A stretch of 64,000 nucleotides of DNA from Streptomyces griseus (lineage in GTDB: Bacteria > Actinomycetota > Actinomycetes > Streptomycetales > Streptomycetaceae). The notes beneath the pieces are model-generated. The model ran no database searches and was not told the DNA's origin. It saw only the letters and a program-made list of their open reading frames with translations. Each line of letters starts with the position of its first letter. Positions within the stretch are counted from its first letter, which is position 1. Below are positions 8,787-15,556 of this stretch, in pieces. Location of the stretch: contig NZ_UAVD01000028.1 of NCBI RefSeq assembly GCF_900460065.1, positions 248,001 to 312,000 of the forward strand, in the 5' to 3' direction. A program made the translations under genes and the position numbers.

Positions 8787-8905
8787 CACCGACGTACCAC
8801 CGCACGACCCACCGGCGTACCACCGCACGCCCCGCACACGGGCCACCGCCCCGCCCCAGCCACCCCGACCGTTCCACCGCTTCACCGCCCCTCCCGCGGA
8901 GCCGA
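8787..8905 (+). promoter_or_regulatory. C-rich, G-poor intercistronic stretch (possible Rho site)
   Basis: The 185-bp gap after the membrane-protein gene is rich in C and A and poor in G on the + strand and holds a direct repeat (gtaccaccgcacg, twice, about 23 bp apart). That composition resembles Rho-loading sites. No hairpin terminator is visible. Confidence 0.3.
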
Positions 8906-8963
8906 CGCCGCGGGCCCGTACAGCAACCGCACGACCGACTCGACGACCTAGGAGAAACCCGCC

Positions 8964-9023
8964 ATGACCCCCCAATCCCCCGCACCGGCAGTGAGCCGTC
9001 GGCACCGAGGCGGTGCGCGATGA
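8964..9023 (+). CDS. 19-residue upstream peptide, coupled to the epimerase
   Basis: An ATG at 8964 with a good ribosome-binding site (GGAGAAA, 9 nt spacing) opens a 20-codon frame encoding MTPQSPAPAVSRRHRGGAR. Its TGA overlaps the ATG of the epimerase gene (ATGA at 9020-9023), the classical layout for translational coupling. It could be a leader peptide or simply a coupling device. Not verifiable without conservation data. Confidence 0.45.
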   Translation: MTPQSPAPAVSRRHRGGAR

Positions 9024-9985
9024 GGGTGCTGCTGCTCGGAGCCAACGGATTCCTCGGCCGCTTCGTCGCCGACCGTCTGCTCGCCGATCCAGCCGTCCAC
9101 CTCACGGCTCTGGGCCGCGGCGACGACGCCGACGTCCGGTTCGACCTCGCGGGCGGCAGCCCCGGGGCGCTCACCCGCTTCCTGGACGCCGTCCACCCCG
9201 GAGTCGTCGTCAACTGCGCGGGCGCCACGCGCGGCGGGGCGCGCGACCTCACCCGGCACAACACCGTCGCCGTCGCCACCGTCTGCGAGGCCCTGCGCCG
9301 CAGCGGCTGCGGGGCCCGCCTCGTCCAGGTCGGCTGCGCCTCGGAGTACGGGCCCTCGCAGCCCGGGTCCTCCACCGCCGAGGACGCGGTCCCGCGCCCC
9401 GGCGGCCCGTACGGCGTCAGCAAGCTCGCCGCCACCGAACTGGTTCTCGGCTCCGGCCTCGACGCCGTCGTCCTGCGGGTCTTCTCGCCCGTCGGCCCCG
9501 GCACCCCCGCGGGCTCCCCGCTCGGCCGCCTCGCCGAGGCGATGCGCCGGGCCATGCAGTCCGGCGACGGCGAGCTGAAGCTCAGCGGGCTCGGCGTGCA
9601 GCGGGACTTCGTCGACGTACGGGACGTGGCGCGGGCCGTTCACGCCGCCTCGCTCTCCGCCGCCCAGGGCGTCGTCAACATCGGCACCGGGCGGGCCGTC
9701 CGCCTCCGCGACGCCGCCGCGGTCCTGGCGAGGGTCGCCGGGTACGCGGGCGCGCTCCACGAGCTGGACACGCCCCCCGCACGCCTGCCCATCGGGGCCC
9801 CGCGCACCTCCGCCGAGTCCGTCATGGAGCACCTCGCGGCCACCCCGTCCCCGTATCCCGACGGCTGCGGCGCCTGGCAGCAGGCCGACGTCCGCACCGC
9901 GCGGGACCGGCTCGGCTGGCGGCCCCGGATCAATCTGGAGGAGTCGTTGGCGGACATCTGGATGGAGGCGGCGTGCCGCATCTGA
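9020..9985 (+). CDS. NAD-dependent epimerase/dehydratase (extended SDR)
   Basis: 321-residue cytosolic nucleotide-sugar enzyme. MRVLLLGANGFLG (residues 1-13) is the Rossmann GxxGxxG motif; a CASEYG segment gives the catalytic Ser position, and the catalytic pair is in PYGVSK (Tyr/Lys, about residues 131-135). The C-terminal part, with DFVDVRDVARAV and RLGWRPRINLEESL, is typical of UDP-hexose 4-epimerases and dTDP-sugar dehydratases. In a Pel-like locus a C4-epimerase would supply UDP-GalNAc (the PelX role); this is inference. Its ATG overlaps the stop of the upstream 19-codon frame, and its 3' end overlaps the next gene by 13 nt. Confidence 0.85.
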   Translation: MRVLLLGANGFLGRFVADRLLADPAVHLTALGRGDDADVRFDLAGGSPGALTRFLDAVHPGVVVNCAGATRGGARDLTRHNTVAVATVCEALRRSGCGARLVQVGCASEYGPSQPGSSTAEDAVPRPGGPYGVSKLAATELVLGSGLDAVVLRVFSPVGPGTPAGSPLGRLAEAMRRAMQSGDGELKLSGLGVQRDFVDVRDVARAVHAASLSAAQGVVNIGTGRAVRLRDAAAVLARVAGYAGALHELDTPPARLPIGAPRTSAESVMEHLAATPSPYPDGCGAWQQADVRTARDRLGWRPRINLEESLADIWMEAACRI

Positions 9986-10815
9986 CCGCTCCCGCCGACG
10001 CCCGGCGGACCGCGGGCGGCGAACAGCTCGGGTTCGGCGTCCCCGGCTACGCCCACCCGCTGCTCGCCCCCGCCGAATGGGCCGAACTGGCCCGCCCCGG
10101 CACCCCGCTGCACTGGGCCGTCCTCAACATCGCGGACGGCCCCGGCTCCCGGCCCGACCCGCACTGCCTGGAGGCCGCGGGCCGGCTGCGCAACGCCCGT
10201 GAACGGGCCCTGCACGGTGAGGCCCCGGACGACACGGTCCGGGCCTCCGGCGGCAGGCTGCTCGGCCACCTCGACCTGGCCTGGGGCGAGCGGCCGTTCG
10301 AGGAGCTGATCGCGGACGCCCGGTCCTTCATCGACTGGTACCGGATCGGCGGCTTCTACCTCGCCCGCTGCCCCGCCGAGCGGGCCGAGCTGCCGGCCGT
10401 CCGCCGGCTCACCGGGACGCTCCACGCCCTGCTGGCGGAGAGCGACAGCGCCGACGACGGGGGCCGTCTGGTGCTGGGCCTCGGCACGCACCCGCATCCC
10501 GGGTACGCGGAGGCGGCCGACCAACTGGTCACCTTCCGGGGGCCCTGGACCGACTACCGCTGGTCCCAGGTGGCCGAGTGGACGGCCGACTACCCACCGG
10601 AGCGCTTCGCCCACTTCGTCCACGGGGTGCCCCGCACCCACCTGGAGGAGGCGATGCGCATCGCGCGCTGGCAGGGCGCCGGGACGATCTTCTTCACCGA
10701 CCGGAACGTCCGGAACGACCGGGACGAACGAAGCGGACAAAGCGACCCATTCGCCGCGCTGCCCAGTTACTGGGACGAAATCGTCTCGCGGATCGGACCT
10801 GGTATCTCGGAATGA
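9973..10815 (+). CDS. Spherulation-specific family 4 (spherulin 4-like) protein
   Basis: 280-residue protein of the spherulin-4 family, a TIM-barrel glycosidase-like fold related to the GH114/GH135 alpha-galactosaminidases. GFGVPGYAHPLL near residue 20, LNIADGPGSRPDP (about 50), GRLLGHLDLAWGERPFEELIADARSFIDWYRIGGFYL split over residues 95-135, and WQGAGTIFFTD near the end fit the family pattern, including Asp residues on strand ends. No signal peptide is evident, which is odd for an exopolysaccharide hydrolase. The GTG at 9973 has GGAGG 6 nt upstream and overlaps the epimerase gene. I infer that it trims or releases the polymer made by the cluster. Confidence 0.75.
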   Translation: MPHLTAPADARRTAGGEQLGFGVPGYAHPLLAPAEWAELARPGTPLHWAVLNIADGPGSRPDPHCLEAAGRLRNARERALHGEAPDDTVRASGGRLLGHLDLAWGERPFEELIADARSFIDWYRIGGFYLARCPAERAELPAVRRLTGTLHALLAESDSADDGGRLVLGLGTHPHPGYAEAADQLVTFRGPWTDYRWSQVAEWTADYPPERFAHFVHGVPRTHLEEAMRIARWQGAGTIFFTDRNVRNDRDERSGQSDPFAALPSYWDEIVSRIGPGISE

Positions 10816-10834
10816 GAAGGGGCGTGGCAGTGTT
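10809..10834 (+). promoter_or_regulatory. SigR-type promoter of moeZ
   Basis: GGAAT (10809-10813), 18 nt, GTT (10832-10834) exactly match the Streptomyces SigR consensus GGAAT-N18/19-GTT. The predicted start is near 10841, giving a leader of about 75 nt. It overlaps the stop codon of the spherulin-like gene. Confidence 0.75.
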
Positions 10835-10914
10835 ACGGGGAGAACAACCGTACGTAGTCGGCCGTGAGAAGCCGGTCTCCGTAGAATCCGACCACCTGCA
10901 TTGTTGAGGTTCCT

Positions 10915-12093
10915 GTGTCGCTGCCACCCCTGGTCGAGCCAGCTGCTGAGCTCACCGTCGACGAGGTCCGCAGGTACTCCCGCCACCTGATCATCCCGGA
11001 TGTCGGGATGGACGGACAGAAGCGCCTGAAGAACGCCAAGGTGCTGTGCGTCGGCGCCGGCGGCCTCGGCTCGCCGGCCCTGATGTATCTGGCCGCGGCC
11101 GGTGTCGGCACGCTCGGCATCGTGGAGTTCGACGAGGTCGACGAGTCGAACCTGCAGCGCCAGATCATCCACAGCCAGGCCGACATCGGCCGGTCCAAGG
11201 CGGAGTCCGCCAAGGACTCCGTGCTCGGCATCAACCCGTACGTCAACGTGGTCCTTCACGAAGAGCGGCTCGAAGCCGAGAACGTGAAGGAGATCTTCGC
11301 GCAGTACGACCTGATCGTGGACGGCACGGACAACTTCGCCACCCGCTATCTCGTCAACGACGCCGCGGTGCTGCTGAACAAGCCGTACGTCTGGGGCTCG
11401 ATCTACCGCTTCGACGGCCAGGCCTCCGTGTTCTGGTCCGAGCACGGGCCCTGCTACCGCTGCCTCTACCCGGAGCCCCCGCCGCCGGGCATGGTCCCCT
11501 CCTGCGCCGAGGGCGGCGTGCTGGGCGTGCTCTGCGCGTCCGTCGGCTCCATCCAGGTCACCGAGGCCATCAAGCTGCTCGCCGGGGTCGGCGACCCGCT
11601 GGTCGGCCGACTGATGATCTACGACGCCCTGGAGATGCAGTACCGCCAGGTCAAGGTCCGCAAGGACCCCGACTGCGCGGTCTGCGGCGAGAACCCCACC
11701 GTCACCGAGCTCATCGACTACGAGGCCTTCTGCGGCGTCGTGTCCGACGAGGCCCAGGAGGCGGCGCTCGGCGCGACGATCACTCCCCAGCAGCTCAAGG
11801 AGTGGATCGACGGCGACGAGAAGATCGAGATCATCGACGTCCGGGAGAAGAACGAGTACGAGATCGTCTCGATCCCCGGCGCGAAGCTGATCCCGAAGGG
11901 CGAGTTCCTCATGGGTACCGCCCTCCAGGACCTTCCGCAGGACAAGCGCATCGTCCTGCACTGCAAGACGGGCGTCCGCAGCGCCGAGGTCCTCGCGGTC
12001 CTCAAGTCCGCGGGCTTCGCCGACGCGGTGCACGTCGGCGGCGGCGTGATCGGCTGGGTCAACCAGATCGAGCCCGAGAAGCCGGTGTACTAG
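10915..12093 (+). CDS. moeZ: Adenylyltransferase/sulfurtransferase MoeZ
   Basis: 392-residue two-domain enzyme. The N-terminal MoeB/ThiF-type E1 domain (about 20-265) has the nucleotide-binding GAGGLGSP (about 47-54), DNFATR and zinc-type pairs CYRCLYPE and CAVCGE. The C-terminal rhodanese domain (about 285-392) has the active-site loop CKTGVRS with Cys350. MoeZ adenylates the C-terminal Gly of sulfur-carrier proteins and then thiocarboxylates them, serving molybdopterin, cysteine, thiamine and secondary-metabolite pathways in actinomycetes. The start is GTG at 10915 with a TTGAGG-type site. A SigR promoter precedes it and a strong hairpin follows, so it is probably a single-gene unit, and moaE lies elsewhere in the window. 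Confidence 0.95.
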   Translation: MSLPPLVEPAAELTVDEVRRYSRHLIIPDVGMDGQKRLKNAKVLCVGAGGLGSPALMYLAAAGVGTLGIVEFDEVDESNLQRQIIHSQADIGRSKAESAKDSVLGINPYVNVVLHEERLEAENVKEIFAQYDLIVDGTDNFATRYLVNDAAVLLNKPYVWGSIYRFDGQASVFWSEHGPCYRCLYPEPPPPGMVPSCAEGGVLGVLCASVGSIQVTEAIKLLAGVGDPLVGRLMIYDALEMQYRQVKVRKDPDCAVCGENPTVTELIDYEAFCGVVSDEAQEAALGATITPQQLKEWIDGDEKIEIIDVREKNEYEIVSIPGAKLIPKGEFLMGTALQDLPQDKRIVLHCKTGVRSAEVLAVLKSAGFADAVHVGGGVIGWVNQIEPEKPVY

Positions 12094-12105
12094 GGAGTGG
12101 TGCGA

Positions 12106-12140
12106 GAAGGGGCCGGTCCGCGACGCGGACCGGCCCCTTC
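12106..12140. terminator. Bidirectional terminator, moeZ and lipoprotein gene
   Basis: A perfect 15-bp GC-rich stem (gaaggggccggtccg and its complement) with loop cgacg, between the convergent moeZ stop (12093) and the stop of the minus-strand peptidase (12154). Confidence 0.85.
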
Positions 12141-12153
12141 CGTGTGCCGGGAG

Positions 12154-13749
12154 CTATCCGCAGGTCTTCCCGTCCTTGGGGACCTTCCCGTCCAGGAGGT
12201 AGGCGTCGGTCGTCGCGGTCACACAGTCGTTGCCGCCGTAGGCCCCGTGCCCCTCGCCCTTGTTGGTCACCAGGACGCCGACGCCCCGGCCCAGCTCGTC
12301 CGCCATCCGCCGAGCCCCCTCGTACGGGGTCGCCGGGTCGCCGGTCGTCCCGACGACCAGGATCGGGCCCGCGCCGGGCGCGCTGGTCTCCGGCGTCTCG
12401 TGCTCCCCCTCGACCGGCCACTGGGCGCACCAGCCGGCGGTGTCCCAGGCCAGGAACGGGCCGAAGACCGGTGACAGCTTCCGGAACTCCGGCAGCAGCG
12501 CACGGGCCTCGTCCACGGTCGGCCGGGACGCCGAGTCGGCGCAGGAGATCGCCCGCTGGGAGTGGCTCTGGGTGTCGTAACGGCCCTTCTCGTCCCGGCC
12601 GTTGTACGAGTCGGCGAGCCGGAGCAGACCGTTGCCCGTGCCGGCGTTCTCCGCCTCGTCGAGCGCGGCCGTCAGTGCGGGCCAGCCGGACTCGGAGTAC
12701 AGGGGCGTGACGATGCCGGTGATGGCGAGCGACTCGCTCAGCTCGCGGCCCGAGTCGGTCGGCAGCGGGCTCCGGTCGATGCGGGCGAGCAGCCGGGCGA
12801 TGCGCTCCGAGCCCGCCTTCGGGTCCTGGCCGCCGTCCTTGAGGTAGTTCTCCAGGGCGCGCTGGAAGCCCGTGGCCTGGTTGCGGGCGTGCCCGATCCC
12901 GTCCGCCGTCGGGTCGACGACCGCGTCGAGCACCACGCGCCCCACCCGCTGCGGGAAGAGGTGCGCGTACGTCCCGCCCAGCTCCGTACCGTAGGAGAAG
13001 CCGAGGTAGGACAGCTTCTCGTCGCCCAGGACCTCGCGGATCAGGTCCAGGTCGCGGGCGGCGTCGGACGTGCCGACGTGCGGCAGGATCGCGCCCGAGC
13101 GGCGCTCGCAGCCGGCGCCGAAGTCCGCGGCGTCCTCGATGAACGCCTTCTCCTCGGCCGCCGTGTCCGGGGTCAGGTCGACGCTCCGGTGGGCCTGCTC
13201 CTGCTCCTCGTCGGTGCGGCAGCGCACCCCGGAACTGGCCGCGACCCCGCGCGGGTCGAAACTCACCAGGTCGTAGCGGGAGTTGAGGTTCGCGTACGCG
13301 TCGGCCGAGCGCGGCAGCGTATCGACGCCGGAGCCGCCGGGGCCACCGAAGTTGAACAGCAGCGAGCCGATCCGCCGCTCCTTGTCCCGGGCCTTCTTGC
13401 GGACCAGCGCGACGGACAGCGTCTCCCCCGACGGCCGCGCGTAGTCCAGCGGTACGTCCACGCTCGCGCAACGCCATGCGGAACCGGGTGCCTTGCCGCC
13501 CCGCGGGGCGGGGCAGCGCTTCCAGTCGAGGCGCTGCGAGGTGAGGGCGGAGGGCAGCTTCGGCGTCCCGGGGGAGTCCTCGGCCTCCGTCGGCGCGGGC
13601 GTGGCGGAGGGGTCGGCGGGACGGCCGCCCGCCGGATCGCTCACGTCCGGCTCCGAGCTCGACAGGCCGCAGCCGGCGAGCAGTCCCGCCGCGAGGAGAG
13701 CTGCTCCTGTCGAGACGGCGGCCCGCTGGGCACGACGGTGCGCACGCAT
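12154..13749 (-). CDS. Secreted lipoprotein alpha/beta hydrolase, tripeptidyl aminopeptidase type (S33)
   Basis: 531-residue exported lipoprotein. MRAHRRAQ followed by a hydrophobic stretch and the lipobox LLAGC (Cys about residue 25) is a type II signal peptide; a Ser/Pro/Asp-rich linker follows. The catalytic domain has FNFGGPGGSG (oxyanion region), SFDPRGVAASSG, the nucleophile elbow GFSYGTELGG, an Asp in GTTGDPATPYEG and a catalytic His in GEGHGAYGG; the end is the TAP-like C-terminal domain. It resembles the SlpD/SlpE mycelium-associated peptidases of S. lividans. The ATG at 13749 has GGGAGGGAA upstream. It is a tandem paralogue of the next gene. Substrate presumed to be tripeptides or small peptides. 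Confidence 0.85.
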   Translation of the reverse strand: MRAHRRAQRAAVSTGAALLAAGLLAGCGLSSSEPDVSDPAGGRPADPSATPAPTEAEDSPGTPKLPSALTSQRLDWKRCPAPRGGKAPGSAWRCASVDVPLDYARPSGETLSVALVRKKARDKERRIGSLLFNFGGPGGSGVDTLPRSADAYANLNSRYDLVSFDPRGVAASSGVRCRTDEEQEQAHRSVDLTPDTAAEEKAFIEDAADFGAGCERRSGAILPHVGTSDAARDLDLIREVLGDEKLSYLGFSYGTELGGTYAHLFPQRVGRVVLDAVVDPTADGIGHARNQATGFQRALENYLKDGGQDPKAGSERIARLLARIDRSPLPTDSGRELSESLAITGIVTPLYSESGWPALTAALDEAENAGTGNGLLRLADSYNGRDEKGRYDTQSHSQRAISCADSASRPTVDEARALLPEFRKLSPVFGPFLAWDTAGWCAQWPVEGEHETPETSAPGAGPILVVGTTGDPATPYEGARRMADELGRGVGVLVTNKGEGHGAYGGNDCVTATTDAYLLDGKVPKDGKTCG

Positions 13750-13866
13750 GATCCGGCTTCCCTCCCCTTGGGGGCGTCGGGCCCGAAGCCGGTGGTGACG
13801 CGTCGGGCGGCTGTGCTGTGCGGCCATGCTAACCGCCTTGGGCGGCAGGGGAGTCGGGGGTCGGGG

Positions 13867-15459
13867 TCACCCGCAGACGGTGCCGGACTTCGGCACCCTG
13901 CCGTTCAGCAGATAGCCGTCGACCGTCCGTTGCACACACGCGTCCTTGCTGTTGTACGCCCCGTGCCCCTCGCCCTGGTAGGTGAGCTCGACGCCGACTC
14001 CCTCGCCCAACCGGTCCACCATCGCCTTCGCGCCCGCGTACGGGGTCGCCGGGTCTCCGGTGTTGCCGATGACCAGGATCGGGGCGGAGCCGGGGGCGCT
14101 GACGTCCGGGGTCTTCCAGGCGCCCGCCACCGGCCAGCCGGTGCAGCTCATCAGGCCCCAGCCCAGGTAGTCCCCGAACAGCGGGGACGCCTTGCGGAAC
14201 GCGGGCAGCGCCGCCTTCGTCTGCTCCAGGGAGAACCGCTCGCTGCTGTCCGCGCAGTTGATGGAGATGTTGGCGGCGTTGGAGTTGTCGTACCGGCCGT
14301 CCTCCGAGCGGCCGTTCAGCGAATCGGCCAGGGCGAGCAGCAACCCGCCGTTCCCGCCGCCCGCCTCGTCCAGGCCCTGCTCCAGCAGCGGCCAGGTCTC
14401 CTGGGAGTAGAGCGCGGACGCGATGCCGGTGGTGGCGAGCGTCTGCGTCAGCGCCCGGTCGCCGAGCCCGTCGATCGGCTGCTCCTCCAGCTCGGCCAGC
14501 AGGTCGGCGATGCCCTGCTCGACCTCCTGCGGGGTGGCCCCGGGCAGAGCGCAGTCGTCGCGCTCCGCACAGTCCTTCGTGAAGTTGTCCAGGGCGAGCT
14601 GGAAGCCCTGCGCCTGTCCGAGGGAGGACTGCTCGGCGTCCTTCGTGGGGTCGACCACCGCGTCGAAGACCGCCCGGCCGACCTTGTCGGGGAAGAGGTG
14701 GGCGTAGACGCCGCCCAGCTCGGTGCCGTACGAGATGCCGAAGTAGTGCAGCTTCTCGTCGCCCAGCACCGTACGCATCAGGTCCATGTCGCGGGCGGCG
14801 TTCGTCGTGCCCACGAAGGGGAGTTCGGGGCCGGAGTTCTCCTCGCAGTCCGCGATGAAGTCCTTCTGCCCCTGGACGAACCGCTTCTCCTCGGCCGCGT
14901 CGTCCGGGGTGGAGTCCTCCTGGTAGAAGGCGTCGAGCTGGGCGTCGTCCGCGCACTCGACGCCCTCGCTGCGGCCGACCCCGCGCGGGTCGAAGCTCAC
15001 CAGGTCGTACCGGGTGCGGAGTTTGTCGTACTCGGTGCCGAAGGCGGGCAGCGTCGCGACGCCGGACGCGCCGGGCCCGCCGAAGTTGAACACCAGCGAG
15101 CCGATCCGCCGCTTCTGCTCCTTGGCCTTGCCCCGCACCAGCGCCAGCTCGATCGTGCGGCCGTCCGGCTTCGCGTAGTCGAGGGGTACGTCCATGAAGG
15201 AGCACTCCCACACCACGCCGCCGGGCAGCGGGGACGGTGACGCGCCGCCGCCCTGAGCCGCGTTCGGGGGCGGGCACGGGGACCAGTCGAGCTCCTGGGA
15301 CGCCAGGTCGTCGGCGGTGGAGGACGGCGAGGCGGTCGAGGCCCCGGTCGGCGTCGAGGCCCCCTCCCCGTCACCGTCGTCCGAACAGGCGGCCAGCGGC
15401 AGCAGCACGGTGGCGGTGGCGGCGAGGGCGGCGGCGCGCAGAGCGGGGGAAGTCCTCAT
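13867..15459 (-). CDS. Secreted lipoprotein alpha/beta hydrolase, paralogue
   Basis: 530-residue paralogue of the downstream gene. Lipoprotein signal MRTSPALRAAALAATATV..LAAC with Cys near residue 25, then a disordered acidic/Ser-Thr linker. Catalytic features are the same: FNFGGPGASG, SFDPRGVGRSEG, GISYGTELGG (nucleophile Ser), GNTGDPATPYAG (Asp) and GEGHGAYNS (His). It ends in the TAP-like C-terminal domain with conserved Cys pairs. The gap to the downstream paralogue start is about 117 bp, including a longer leader. Tandem duplication of secreted S33 peptidases is common in Streptomyces; this copy has diverged throughout the linker. Confidence 0.85.
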   Translation of the reverse strand: MRTSPALRAAALAATATVLLPLAACSDDGDGEGASTPTGASTASPSSTADDLASQELDWSPCPPPNAAQGGGASPSPLPGGVVWECSFMDVPLDYAKPDGRTIELALVRGKAKEQKRRIGSLVFNFGGPGASGVATLPAFGTEYDKLRTRYDLVSFDPRGVGRSEGVECADDAQLDAFYQEDSTPDDAAEEKRFVQGQKDFIADCEENSGPELPFVGTTNAARDMDLMRTVLGDEKLHYFGISYGTELGGVYAHLFPDKVGRAVFDAVVDPTKDAEQSSLGQAQGFQLALDNFTKDCAERDDCALPGATPQEVEQGIADLLAELEEQPIDGLGDRALTQTLATTGIASALYSQETWPLLEQGLDEAGGGNGGLLLALADSLNGRSEDGRYDNSNAANISINCADSSERFSLEQTKAALPAFRKASPLFGDYLGWGLMSCTGWPVAGAWKTPDVSAPGSAPILVIGNTGDPATPYAGAKAMVDRLGEGVGVELTYQGEGHGAYNSKDACVQRTVDGYLLNGRVPKSGTVCG

Positions 15460-15556
15460 GCCCCCATCGTGCGGCGGGCCGCCGGGGAGCGCGGCCGGGC
15501 ACGGTCCATGCGGGTGGCGGCCGGGGGCGCGCCGCCGCCGCGGGGCTCCCGCCCGG

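Noticed and set aside
7075..9555. 826-codon open frame on the minus strand across the polysaccharide genes
   Set aside because: It opposes well-supported + strand genes with recognisable motifs; high GC keeps antisense frames open. No domain is visible except repeats created by the 15-bp array.
11046..12710. 554-codon frame across moeZ and the next gene
   Set aside because: Antisense/out-of-frame shadow of moeZ and the lipoprotein gene; Arg/Gly/Pro-rich with no motif.
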